Source: Vibrio gallicus
GTDB lineage: Bacteria > Pseudomonadota > Gammaproteobacteria > Enterobacterales > Vibrionaceae
Length of the DNA: 64,000 nucleotides
Direction: 5' to 3'
Assembly: GCF_024346875.1 (NCBI RefSeq)
Contig: NZ_AP024872.1
Location: 310,001-374,000 of the forward strand
Positions 34,983 to 43,481 of this stretch are shown one piece after another. The notes beneath the pieces were generated by a model. It did not search any database. It was not told the origin of the DNA and saw nothing but the letters and a program-made list of their open reading frames with translations. Numbering within the stretch: the stretch's first letter is position 1; the number at the start of each line of letters is the position of its first letter. The translations under genes and the position numbers were made by a program.

Positions 34983-35310
34983 TCAATTGGCTGGCAACAC
35001 AACTGCCGAGGCTTCGTCGCTAGAGCTGCTATCTAGCTTCTTAGAGAGATACTCATAAGCATGGACTAGGTAGAGCTTATTGGTTTCTCGCTGACACCAA
35101 CTTCTAGAAAGGCCTCTTCGATTGAATTCGCTACCGATCGCCGCTTGGGTTTGATTAGTGCGACGGCCGTAGTACAAGGTATCGCAAAGCTGGATATTGG
35201 ACATGTACTGAGGGTAGAGGTTGACCGCAGACTTGTTGGCATTGAGGTGCTTAGCTTGATTGTGAGTACACCCAGTTAAAATTAATAAAAACAAAGCGAT
35301 AAGGCGCCAT
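34983..35310 (-). pseudogene. Small lipoprotein gene with an apparent one-base insertion at its start
   Basis: The 103-codon frame from a TTG at 35294 begins MFLLILTGC, too short for a lipoprotein signal. The true start appears to be the ATG at 35310: removing one G right after it (ATG-G-CGCCTT) gives MRLIALFLLILTGC, a perfect lipoprotein signal joined to the downstream frame. The mature part has CDTLYYGRRTNQTQAAIGSE and three more cysteines or cysteine-flanked segments; family not recognised. The insertion may be a real frameshift, a sequencing error, or the cell may use the TTG or another weak start. The rest of the frame is intact to the stop at 34983. Confidence 0.5.
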
Positions 35311-35395
35311 TATAAGCATTAGTTCACTGTTTGTTTGTCAATTTTGCAACAGGCCGTAACAGCGCTCACGTTAGTTGAACGTTATATGGGCGAAT

Positions 35396-36616
35396 TTACG
35401 CCTTCTTGGAAACGAAAATACAGTTCTCAGCGGATGAGTCTCGCTTGTCGATACGTTTGAGTAGCCCTATAGCAACAAACATCGCGATAAAGAGCGTTGT
35501 ACCGCCAAACACCACAGCAGACCAACCGCCATGCTGCCAGCAATACAGTAGCAAGAACCCACCTAGACTGCCGCCAATGTAGTAATGAACAAGGTATAAC
35601 GCCGTTGCTGTCGCTTTTGCGTGTTTGGCGTTTCGGCCTACCCACCCATAGGCAAGGGTATGGGTGAAAAAAGCGCCAAAGCTGATCAGAAGAAGCCCTA
35701 TCATCATGGCGGCAAGGTGCTCCAATAGGGCAACCCACATTCCAAGCATGCTTAGTAGCGAGCCTAAAAACATGCCTTGAATCGGGGAGAAGTGGCGTGT
35801 CAAATGACCTGCACATTTGGAACTAAAGGTGCCAGCCAGATAGCAGACGAAAATCAGTGAGGCCAAACCAACAGGAACATTGTGCGGGGCGCCAACTAGG
35901 CGAAACCCCATGACAGAATATAGGTTCACAAACAGCGAGAAATTGATGCCGCCAATGAGCATAGCAACCCATACCCTGTGATTTTTGAAGTGACCGACTA
36001 TCGCTCTGTGTTGATGATGAAAGCTAATAGAGGCAGGGGTGAAGCCTTGCTGTTTTGGCAATAGGTAACCAACAAGCAACGCCCCAACTAATGTAAACCC
36101 TAGCGCAACTTGAATTGCTGTTGCCACGCTGTAGTGATCAGCAATTAATCCACCGCTGATCCTGCCGGCGATGCCACCTAGGGAGTTGGCTGCTATGTAG
36201 CTACCAATTGCCATAGAAAAGGCTTTGCTATCAAGTTCTTCTGCCATATAGGCCACCGCCACAGCGGCAAATGCGGCAAGCGCAACGCCAATAATTGCTC
36301 GGCACACCACTAAGAACAGAAACGATTGGCCCAGCAGCATAAGCCCTGATATGACAGGAATGGCCAGCAATCCAAACATCATCACCGGCTTTCTTCCTAT
36401 TGATTCAGAGATCACTGCCATAGGCACCAAGCTAAATGACAGAGCCAGTGTTGTTGAAGCAAACAGCCAATTTACCTGAGTTTCTGACACAGAAAATTGT
36501 ATTGCAAAGGCGGGCAACATAGGTTGAAGAAGATACAGGTTAGAGAAGACAAGAAAGGACCCTAGGGCAAGAGAGAGGGTAATGCGTTTATATTCTGGTG
36601 AACCAAAGCTGACCAT
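35396..36616 (-). CDS. MFS transporter, YnfM-like
   Basis: 406 residues from the ATG at 36616, chosen for GAGG five bases upstream; the frame is open to 36655. It has 12 hydrophobic segments and MFS loop motifs (ISESIGRKPVMMFG after segment 2). The opening SPEYKRITLSLALGSFLVFS and LYLLQPMLPAFAIQFSVSE resemble E. coli YnfM, an exporter of the drug:H+ antiporter type. In E. coli ynfM is divergent from a LysR gene (ynfL); here the corresponding gene at 36734 is a pseudogene. Confidence 0.8.
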   Translation of the reverse strand: MVSFGSPEYKRITLSLALGSFLVFSNLYLLQPMLPAFAIQFSVSETQVNWLFASTTLALSFSLVPMAVISESIGRKPVMMFGLLAIPVISGLMLLGQSFLFLVVCRAIIGVALAAFAAVAVAYMAEELDSKAFSMAIGSYIAANSLGGIAGRISGGLIADHYSVATAIQVALGFTLVGALLVGYLLPKQQGFTPASISFHHQHRAIVGHFKNHRVWVAMLIGGINFSLFVNLYSVMGFRLVGAPHNVPVGLASLIFVCYLAGTFSSKCAGHLTRHFSPIQGMFLGSLLSMLGMWVALLEHLAAMMIGLLLISFGAFFTHTLAYGWVGRNAKHAKATATALYLVHYYIGGSLGGFLLLYCWQHGGWSAVVFGGTTLFIAMFVAIGLLKRIDKRDSSAENCIFVSKKA

Positions 36617-36733
36617 GTTTGCCTCAATGAAGGGTGATACGAAAAAAGAATGCACAAAGTGTGATTAGGCTATCACCAAGACATTGATATAAGAAATATA
36701 TTAAAAATATCATTCCCATATATTTTTGATCTC

Positions 36734-36904
36734 ATGGAATCCAAACAGCTCAAGCATTTTTTGGCGGTCGCAAAGCACGGCAACTTCACGCAAGCAGCCA
36801 AAGAAATCCATATCGCGTAGTCTGCACTTAGCATATCAATCAAGAAATTTGAGTAGTCATTGGGCGTGGTGCTGTTTCGCCGAGAGGAGAAAAAAGTGAA
36901 ATAC
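36734..36904 (+). pseudogene. N-terminal remnant of a LysR gene with two amber stops
   Basis: Read from the ATG at 36734: MESKQLKHFLAVAKHGNFTQ AAKEIHIA, stop, SALSISIKKFE, stop, SLGVVLFRREEKK, then the MITE copy B. This is the LysR helix-turn-helix. Both stops are TAG where the family has Gln (CAG), so two C-to-T changes explain them. The effector half is missing. It is divergent from the YnfM-like exporter and was presumably its regulator, so the exporter has lost its local control. Confidence 0.85.
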
Positions 36905-37060
36905 TGGACACCCATATCTTAAGTAACACAAAGAGGGTCTTGTATTTTGACCCCATTAACTGTGCACAATTCAATACCTGACCCTAACATTATCCTTTGA
37001 TTTCTATTGATATGGCTAAAAAAAGTAGTAAAAACGTGCTAACAAAGTAATGGGTGTCCA
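36905..37060. repeat. MITE-like repeat, copy B
   Basis: 156 bases, same orientation as copies A and C, bounded by TGGACACCCAT/ATGGGTGTCCA. Compared with the other copies it has about eight substitutions and a one-base deletion in the poly-A near the right end. It abuts the LysR remnant on its left and lies 188 bases before the Fic gene. Confidence 0.75.
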
Positions 37061-37070
37061 GTACTTTCCC

Positions 37071-37104
37071 CGATTCAAACTACCTGATCACGTAGTTTGA
37101 ATCG
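37071..37104. repeat. 13-bp perfect inverted repeat next to MITE copy B
   Basis: CGATTCAAACTAC (37071-37083) and GTAGTTTGAATCG (37092-37104) around an 8-base spacer. There is no T run, so it is not a typical terminator. It may be a regulatory hairpin or the end of another decayed element. Confidence 0.55.
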
Positions 37105-37152
37105 GTCTCGTTAGAGATCTCTTTTGTCTCTGGTGTTCTGATGATGCGAATA

Positions 37153-37211
37153 TTAGTACTAAACTAATCACTTTTTGATTTGATAGTTTACCTTATTCAC
37201 ATCATAATGTG
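37153..37211 (+). promoter_or_regulatory. Palindromes in the Fic promoter region
   Basis: TTAGTACTAA (37153-37162) is a perfect palindrome, and CACAT-CATA-ATGTG (37198-37211) is a second inverted repeat; both lie within 100 bases of the Fic start. They are candidate operators, possibly for the C-terminal winged helix of the Fic protein itself. Confidence 0.4.
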
Positions 37212-37248
37212 ATTTGAATGTGTGCTGTTTTCGAATCAAGGAGTCATT

Positions 37249-38355
37249 ATGTGGATTTGGCAACAAGAGTCATGGCCTCACTTTAACTGGGATAAAACTA
37301 TCATCGAACCTCTTGTAAGAGATACGCGCCTCAATCAAGGCATCTTGCTTGGTAAGATGTTTTGTCAACCACTAGATCAAACTCGAAACATGCTTGATAC
37401 CCTGCTGGCCAACATCATTCATTCTAGCGCAATAGAGGGAGAGAAGTTAAACGCCTTTTCTGTTCGATCATCTCTCGCAAACAAATTGGGCGTCACGGAA
37501 GAAAAGCCATTTCCAACCACCATGCAAACTGACGGTCTTGCGGAGATTATGCTAGACGCTGTTGATAACCTAGATACACCATTGACCCTTGAGCGTATCT
37601 TGTACTGGCACTCATTGTTGTTCCCTGAGGGCTACACTATGTTCAACCCAGTTGTTGGTGGGCAGCTAAGAGGTGACGCCCCCATGCAAGTCGTATCTGG
37701 GCGTATAGATAAACCCGTTGTGCATTTTGACGCACCCACAAGAGACATCCTTGATAATGAACTTGGCGCTTTTATTCAATGGTTTAACGAGTCGAAGGCT
37801 GATGTTTCGCTAGATCCATTGTTAAGAGCGGCAATTACACACCTATGGTTTGTAACGCTACACCCTTTAGACGATGGTAACGGTCGAATAACTCGACTCC
37901 TTACCGACCTAGCGCTGGCTCAAGCAGAGCGGCAGTCAGTGCGGTTTTATGCTATGTCGGTAGGCATTCTCGCGAACCGCAAAAGCTATTACGAAATCTT
38001 GGAGCAAACTCAGAAGGGTGGAATGGATATAACGGCTTGGCTAAATTGGTTCCTTGTTACGCTGAATGAAACGTTTGATGCCGCGTTAAAAGAGATAGAG
38101 CAAACGGTAATTAAAACTAACTTTTGGAGACAAATCGACCAAACTCGATTGTCCAATGAGCAAACAAAGGTGCTCAATAGAATGCTAGACGGAGATTTCC
38201 CTGATGGAATAAACACCTCTCGGTACCACAAGGTAGCGAAGGTGAGTAAACCAACGGCGACTAGGCATTTGGCAGTTCTCGTGGAGCTTGGTTGCCTAGT
38301 TAAATCTGGGGCAGGTGGTCGAAGTACGCGATATCTTTTAGCGGAGATTGGCTGA
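37249..38355 (+). CDS. Fic family protein with DUF4172 N-terminus and C-terminal winged helix
   Basis: 368 residues from the ATG at 37249 (AAGGAG upstream). Residues 1-80 are DUF4172 (MWIWQQESWPHFNWD). The Fic core carries the catalytic HPLDDGNGRITR at 205-216, and an N-terminal inhibitory motif SSAIEGE at 59-65 fits the (S/T)xxxE(G/N) rule. A winged-helix DNA-binding segment (YHKVAKVSKPTATRHLAVLV) lies near residues 325-345. Fic enzymes transfer AMP or other nucleotide groups to proteins; this self-inhibited form with a DNA-binding tail is often autoregulated. No small antitoxin gene is adjacent, in keeping with internal inhibition. The gene sits between MITE copies B and C and is probably acquired. 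Confidence 0.88.
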   Translation: MWIWQQESWPHFNWDKTIIEPLVRDTRLNQGILLGKMFCQPLDQTRNMLDTLLANIIHSSAIEGEKLNAFSVRSSLANKLGVTEEKPFPTTMQTDGLAEIMLDAVDNLDTPLTLERILYWHSLLFPEGYTMFNPVVGGQLRGDAPMQVVSGRIDKPVVHFDAPTRDILDNELGAFIQWFNESKADVSLDPLLRAAITHLWFVTLHPLDDGNGRITRLLTDLALAQAERQSVRFYAMSVGILANRKSYYEILEQTQKGGMDITAWLNWFLVTLNETFDAALKEIEQTVIKTNFWRQIDQTRLSNEQTKVLNRMLDGDFPDGINTSRYHKVAKVSKPTATRHLAVLVELGCLVKSGAGGRSTRYLLAEIG

Positions 38356-38386
38356 GAAGATCGTTGGGTTTTCTCTATTAAAATAC

Positions 38387-38543
38387 TGGACACCCATATC
38401 TTAAGTAACACAAAGGGGGTCTTGTATTTTGCCCCCATTAACGGTGCACAATTCAATACCTGACCCTAATATTATCCTTTGATTTCTATTGATATGGCTA
38501 AAAACAGTAGTAAAAAACGTGCTAACAAAGTGATGGGTGTCCA
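38387..38543. repeat. MITE-like repeat, copy C
   Basis: 157 bases, nearly identical to copy A (one or two substitutions), 31 bases after the Fic stop. Together with copy B it brackets the Fic gene in direct orientation (36905-38543). Confidence 0.75.
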
Positions 38544-38625
38544 GTAATTTCCCCAAATCACAAATCAAGATAAAACTTAAAATGATATTTTCACCCAATT
38601 ATATAAAACGCTATAGGAAAGAAAA

Positions 38626-38859
38626 ATGAGCCGACTTGAACGCATTATGAAAGCAAATGATAGTGATATATGTGACTCTATTCACAAGCATGGTGAGTCT
38701 ACTTTAGTTAAGCCTACAGTAGATTTACAAGACTCAGGATTATGTAAGGATTGTGAATCTTGTTATTTTGAGCAACGCTCATCATTAGTTGCTTGGTTAG
38801 ATATTAGTGAAACGTCCCCCACTGGCACCACCTCTCAAAAAACGGTGCCCATCAAGTGA
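38626..38859 (+). CDS. Small cysteine-rich protein, unrecognised
   Basis: 77 residues with AGGAAAG before the ATG. A C-x2-C-x2-C cluster followed by another Cys and Trp (LCKDCESC, YFEQRSSLVAW) suggests metal binding, but no known family is evident. It lies right after MITE copy C and may belong to the same acquired segment. Confidence 0.45.
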   Translation: MSRLERIMKANDSDICDSIHKHGESTLVKPTVDLQDSGLCKDCESCYFEQRSSLVAWLDISETSPTGTTSQKTVPIK

Positions 38860-39301
38860 TATTAATTAAAAGTAAAAATAACACCACGCCAACAAAATCG
38901 GTGTTCATTATTCCTATTATGTAAAATCCGTGAATTTGCGCTCAGAAACAACCCTTAAAGCAAGTCAAACGCTCTTAGCGAAGATTTTAGACGATTAATC
39001 AAGGCGATATGATTCTATGCTGCCTTAAAGTTTGTAACGATTTACAGAGCAAAAACCAGCGAGTTCATTTGAGTCAAGAACTGCACTCTAACACCCATTT
39101 TTCGTACTTTATGAGTTTTGGGTGTCAGATTAGTTATACTTGGTCAAAATTCACCCAACCGAGAGCGTAGATGTTTTGGCGAAACCAATAATGGGGCAAA
39201 ACCTTGTTAAAGCAAAATGCAAACTACGTAAAAAGCCTCGAAAAGTTCTGATCTTTAATCTCATAGTTCTAATCCTTAATGCCCACCGACATTTAGCTAG
39301 A
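38860..39301. other. Intergenic region, no feature supported
   Basis: About 440 bases between the small Cys-rich gene and the convergent NhaC stop. Short frames are present but lack ribosome sites and sensible composition. No clear terminator hairpin is seen for either gene. Confidence 0.5.
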
Positions 39302-40714
39302 TCAATTAGCCGTTACTATTGGTGTGAGTGTGCCTTTTTTGAATAGGGCAATGCCAAGATAGGCGAGGACAAGCGACAGTAGGGGATTTATCCAATTAAG
39401 TAGCGCCCAAGGTGCATAATCTAAAACCTGAACGCCGAGGGTAGAAGAGAAGAAAGCGCCAGCTGTCGTCCAAGGGATCAATGCGGTTGTTAGGGTTGCC
39501 CCTTCTTCTAACGTTCGAGACATTACGGCTCTATCAAGGTCAAACTTATCAAAGGCTTCTCCGAATAGCTTACCGCCTAGAATGATTGACATATATGCCT
39601 CGCCCATACTTAGATTACCTAAAAAGCACGACAACATAGTGACAAAAACTAATGAAGCCGTTCTTTGGATTCGTTGCAGTATCCCAGACATTAACACTCG
39701 GATAAATCCAAACTCATGTAAAATTCCACCAAGGGCTAGTGCCATGAGCGATAGAGAAAGCGTCCACATCATAGATGTAATGCCCCCGCGACCAAATAAT
39801 TGGTCTATTGACGGGATCCCACTGTGATGCGCCTCTCCACTATAAAGTGCGTTCAATACCCCAGTGAATGATTTGTCTTGAATAAACAGTGCGATTAAAC
39901 ACGCAACGATAATTGAAATCATCATGGTAGGTTCTGCAGGTACTCTTTTAATACTGAGTATTAACATGGTAAGTAACGGCAGCAGCGGGATTAGCCCTAC
40001 ACAATAAAGTTGTTCTATCCCTGAGGTTAGGTTATTTAGATCACCTTGAGAGATGGGGTCACTACCGAATTTCAGGCCAAGATAAGCGAAGATGATCAGC
40101 GAAATAATATATGCGGGACCGGTGGTAAATGCCATGCTACGGATATGAACGTAAAGGTTCGTTCCAGATGACATTGCAGATAAGTTAGTGGTGTCTGATA
40201 CAGGAGACATTTTGTCACCAAAACATGCACCTGAAATGACCATTCCTGCAATAAGTGGGGCTGGAATATTCATTGCAGTTCCAATTCCCATCAGCATTAC
40301 ACCTGCTGTTCCAACGGTACCCCAGCTTGTGCCTGTCGCAAGTGACATTAAGCTGCATAGTATTAATCCGCCAGGCAAGAAATAGCTGGGTGAGATAGTT
40401 TGAACGCCATAGTAAATGAGTGTCGCTAGGGTACCACTTTGGATGAATGCTGCGATTAACACACCAATTAAAATGAAGATATAGATCGCGGAGAAGCCGC
40501 TACTTAAACCACTGTTCATTGCTTTACGAATGGCGTTAAATCCATTGCTTGAGATGGTTAGAGCACTAAGACTTGCAACGACTATGCAACAGAGCATCAA
40601 GCTATGTAGGCTGGTTTTTAGATAAAACAGCCCAATACTGATAACTAGAATAATTGTAATGAATGTGATGAGCGAGAGTGTAAACGATGGATCTGAGGAT
40701 TTGATTTCTTTCAT
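39302..40714 (-). CDS. nhaC: NhaC-family Na+/H+ antiporter
   Basis: About 470 residues, 11-12 hydrophobic segments. The family signatures GDKMSPVSDTTNLSAMSSGT and ATGTSWGTVGTAGVML are present. It expels Na+ in exchange for protons at the inner membrane. The ATG at 40714 is the likely start with a weak AGG upstream; the frame is open to a TTG at 40741. It lies directly downstream of the alginate lyase gene but is separated by a terminator, so it has its own promoter. Placement beside alginate genes whose uptake is Na+-driven is suggestive. Confidence 0.85.
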   Translation of the reverse strand: MKEIKSSDPSFTLSLITFITIILVISIGLFYLKTSLHSLMLCCIVVASLSALTISSNGFNAIRKAMNSGLSSGFSAIYIFILIGVLIAAFIQSGTLATLIYYGVQTISPSYFLPGGLILCSLMSLATGTSWGTVGTAGVMLMGIGTAMNIPAPLIAGMVISGACFGDKMSPVSDTTNLSAMSSGTNLYVHIRSMAFTTGPAYIISLIIFAYLGLKFGSDPISQGDLNNLTSGIEQLYCVGLIPLLPLLTMLILSIKRVPAEPTMMISIIVACLIALFIQDKSFTGVLNALYSGEAHHSGIPSIDQLFGRGGITSMMWTLSLSLMALALGGILHEFGFIRVLMSGILQRIQRTASLVFVTMLSCFLGNLSMGEAYMSIILGGKLFGEAFDKFDLDRAVMSRTLEEGATLTTALIPWTTAGAFFSSTLGVQVLDYAPWALLNWINPLLSLVLAYLGIALFKKGTLTPIVTAN

Positions 40715-40853
40715 GATATTGGTGCCTATCGATTTAGGCAAGGTAACAATAAATTTGTTACACCATAACAGATTTAGAGTAATGACCCTAGGAAGAATCA
40801 GTTCTTAAGAAGAGAACAAGCTATGATTATGCATCACAGATTTCATTGATACA

Positions 40854-40883
40854 AAAAGACCCCCACCTAGAGGTGGAGGTCTT
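40854..40883 (-). terminator. Rho-independent terminator of the alginate lyase gene
   Basis: AGACC-CCCACCT and AGGTGG-AGGTCT pair around a short loop with one mismatch; on the minus strand TTTTT follows. Confidence 0.8.
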
Positions 40884-40909
40884 TGTTATTGTGCATACTT
40901 GCGGTTAAA

Positions 40910-42472
40910 TTAACCTTCGTATTTGCTATGTGTAGCTGTTAGCTTGTAGAAAGTAGCTTGAGCGTAGTCGTCCAAGTCACCGCTGATGTTTTGGTTGTAA
41001 ACACCCGCTTTAAAGTACATGTACTTACCACCAGCGTCGTAGCCACTGTCACTCATGTCAACAACTTGAACAACGTCGTCTTTACCTTCGCGCATCAGGC
41101 TTACTGTCATAGTGTTGCTAACTACTTCAATACGGTAGCTGAATTTCTCACCAAGTGCGATACCATCTTCGCCAACTTCAGCTGTCATGTCGCCAACTAG
41201 AGGATAGAAATCTTCTTTAGTTGCGTTTTGGCTTTCGTGTGCAAAGTAAACCGCGCCAGTTGCTTGGTTTGGCAGTTTACGGTAGTACAGACGAATTGGC
41301 TCATCGTTTTGGTCATGGATTTGACCAATGATGAAACGACCGACTTCATTTGCATTACCAGTAGTGGTTGCGTGATCTACTTTCAATGTTGCATCTAGAA
41401 CACCATCAACACCGCCAGCGGCTTTTAGGTCAGCAACAGGAGCCGAGCCAAATACCCAGTTGTTTTTGTTTACGCCTTGAGTACGGATTGATTGATCACC
41501 ACGGCGAAGCATTTCGCGCAGTTCAGTACGTGCGTACTTAGTGTTTTCAGAAGTACGAACACCCTTAACGTAAGACTTGAATACTAAGCCACCGTCGTCA
41601 GCTGTGTAGAATACTTCTGGGTGTTGGTAACCGTTTGCAAGGTTCCACTCAGAAACGTTATCTGGCTTACCATTTTTATCATGATCGAATGGTTGAGATA
41701 GGTACCAATGAGTCATGTCAAAGTTTTCGCTTGGTGCGTTGCCAGCAAGTGGTGTTGCTGGTAGTCCAGTTGGAACTGGTAGTGCACTACGCGTGTCACA
41801 TTTAACGGTTGTTTTACAAGGGTAAACTGCAGCTACACCGAAGTTACCTGAACGCAGGTCTTTACGTGCTTTTTTACGTGCTTTTTCAGCCGCTTTCATA
41901 TCTGCGATCATTGCTTGTTCAGCCGCAACTACGCTTGAAGTGATAATGTGGCTAGCAGGGCAAGCATTAACGTTACAGTTAACAGCAGCTAGTTCAGTTA
42001 CACTGTTCCAGCCATTTTTGGTGTTACCGTGACCAACATATTTTACGTAACGAGCTTTAACAGCAGGTTCGAACTGGAAGCGTTCTAGGCCGATTGCTTT
42101 ACCTGAACTCTCTTGGTTCTCAAGTACAGTTGTCCAGTTGTCACCGTCAACACTTACTTGAATATCAAACTTGGTTTGACGCTCATTGCCTTTACTGAAT
42201 GCGGCTTGAACAGCATCAAACTCTTGCACTGAACCGTAGTCCAACATTGCCCACTCACCATCACCAGCTGAAGACCAACGTGTCGTAAGATCTTGGTCAA
42301 ATAGGCGCTCAGGGCCGTTACCATCATGGCTGCTTGCTGTCATTGCAACTGGAGTAAGAAGCGCTTCGCCAGTCTCTTTGTTGTTAGGGAATTGTGGAGC
42401 TGAAGTAGAAGTACAACCAACAGCTAGTAAAACTGAAGTAGCTAGTAAGCTTTTTAGATATATATTTTTCAT
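40910..42472 (-). CDS. Alginate lyase, PL7 family, with F5/8-type C (CBM32) domain, lipoprotein
   Basis: 520 residues. A lipoprotein signal ends in AVGC (Cys20). Residues about 40-165 are an F5/8 type C/CBM32 module (ERLFDQDLTTRWSSAGDGEW, VKARYVKYVGHGN). A Lys/Ala-rich linker follows at about 180-207, then the PL7 catalytic domain at about 240-515 with the motifs RTELR (315-319), QIH (384-386) and YFKAGVYNQ near 490. PL7 enzymes cleave alginate by beta-elimination; QIH is generally linked to polyG or mixed-block preference. As a lipoprotein it probably works at the outer surface and feeds oligosaccharides to the KdgM porin and the symporters. It is preceded by an operator with one mismatch and followed by a strong terminator. 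Confidence 0.93.
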   Translation of the reverse strand: MKNIYLKSLLATSVLLAVGCTSTSAPQFPNNKETGEALLTPVAMTASSHDGNGPERLFDQDLTTRWSSAGDGEWAMLDYGSVQEFDAVQAAFSKGNERQTKFDIQVSVDGDNWTTVLENQESSGKAIGLERFQFEPAVKARYVKYVGHGNTKNGWNSVTELAAVNCNVNACPASHIITSSVVAAEQAMIADMKAAEKARKKARKDLRSGNFGVAAVYPCKTTVKCDTRSALPVPTGLPATPLAGNAPSENFDMTHWYLSQPFDHDKNGKPDNVSEWNLANGYQHPEVFYTADDGGLVFKSYVKGVRTSENTKYARTELREMLRRGDQSIRTQGVNKNNWVFGSAPVADLKAAGGVDGVLDATLKVDHATTTGNANEVGRFIIGQIHDQNDEPIRLYYRKLPNQATGAVYFAHESQNATKEDFYPLVGDMTAEVGEDGIALGEKFSYRIEVVSNTMTVSLMREGKDDVVQVVDMSDSGYDAGGKYMYFKAGVYNQNISGDLDDYAQATFYKLTATHSKYEG

Positions 42473-42854
42473 TTATTATTCACTCAATGGAATGCAGGTC
42501 AATGTTAATATTTGTAGTATAAAACAACACTCATATCGGTGTTTTATGTTTAGGTCAGAGAGGAATTGTTTCTCGATGCCCTAAAAATGCTAGAATTTAG
42601 ACTTTTTTATCTTTCTGTTGCCAATGATATATATTTTTATAATACAAGTGTGTGAGGATGTTCATAAATGCGAGCGGAATAGAATTTATGAATAAGTTTG
42701 TGACAAGTATCTCTATTGGGTGAGTGAATATGCACCAGATAAAGTGTTCTACATTGAGTGTGTTGGTTGGAATTTAACCGGTCGCTAGGTGGGTTTGGTG
42801 CGCAAGGGATTGCCAGAGAGGCAGGGACTTAAAACTAAGTCCCCTAAATACAGA
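42473..42854. other. Intergenic region upstream of the alginate lyase gene
   Basis: Contains a TTTGTAGTATAAA motif at 42511-42523, the operator at 42637-42647, a TGTGA half-site at 42699-42703 and a GGGACTTA/TAAGTCCC hairpin at 42824-42843 that could end the DUF2750 transcript but lacks a T run. No gene. Confidence 0.5.
42637..42647. promoter_or_regulatory. TTGTAATACAA-like operator before the alginate lyase gene
   Basis: TTATAATACAA, 10 of 11 matches to the symporter operator, 165 bases before the start codon. Confidence 0.45.
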
Positions 42855-43226
42855 TTATCGTTGAGCTTTGTTTTCTTGTTTTATGAGTTCAAATTCAAAC
42901 TCTTCAGGGTAAAGAACGATCCCTTCACCATCTTGATCAGGGAAAACAACCAGCGACAATTCATCTTCTTCTAAACCGCCGGTCCAGCGACTCTTCCATT
43001 TGGCGAGAGAGATAGGTTCTGCGGTAAATCCTTCCCATTCACCCGTTGCCCATTGCAGGGCATGCTCATCAGAAGGCCATACTGGCACACAGTCTTCATC
43101 ATCGGTATTGAGCATTACGCTGCCGTGCTCATCGATTAGAAGCCAAATCTTTTTTGTCTGAGTAGCTGTCTTAAAGAAAAGGTTAAAGCGCTCTTGAGGA
43201 TCTTTTGGGATTGTAAGCGTTGTCAT
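42855..43226 (-). CDS. DUF2750 protein
   Basis: 123 residues with no signal peptide. The pattern ERFNLFFKTATQTKKIWLLI, PVWPSDEHALQWA and the acidic LYPEEFEFEL end matches the DUF2750 family of small cytoplasmic proteins. Function unknown. It is monocistronic by layout. Confidence 0.75.
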   Translation of the reverse strand: MTTLTIPKDPQERFNLFFKTATQTKKIWLLIDEHGSVMLNTDDEDCVPVWPSDEHALQWATGEWEGFTAEPISLAKWKSRWTGGLEEDELSLVVFPDQDGEGIVLYPEEFEFELIKQENKAQR

Positions 43227-43481
43227 GGAGATTCCAACTAATTATCAAATTAACCATTAGTGTACGTGGGTAAGCATAATTTTTAAATCCTATGTCGGTA
43301 TTTCTTAGAAACCAGCTCAGCTGGCTTTATTCCCTAACGCACAGTTGTGGTGTTATGAGAGGTAATTTCAGGACAGGCGCGTTACCCCAGAGATATTACT
43401 AATTGGAATTTCGGTAATTCCGACAAAAGGTTCAGGGGCTGTAATAATTAGCGTGAATTTAATTACTACGGTGAATCAATC

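Noticed and set aside
38860..39301. Short frames between the Cys-rich gene and NhaC (for example 39140-39346)
   Set aside because: No ribosome site, no family pattern, and the end overlaps the NhaC gene.
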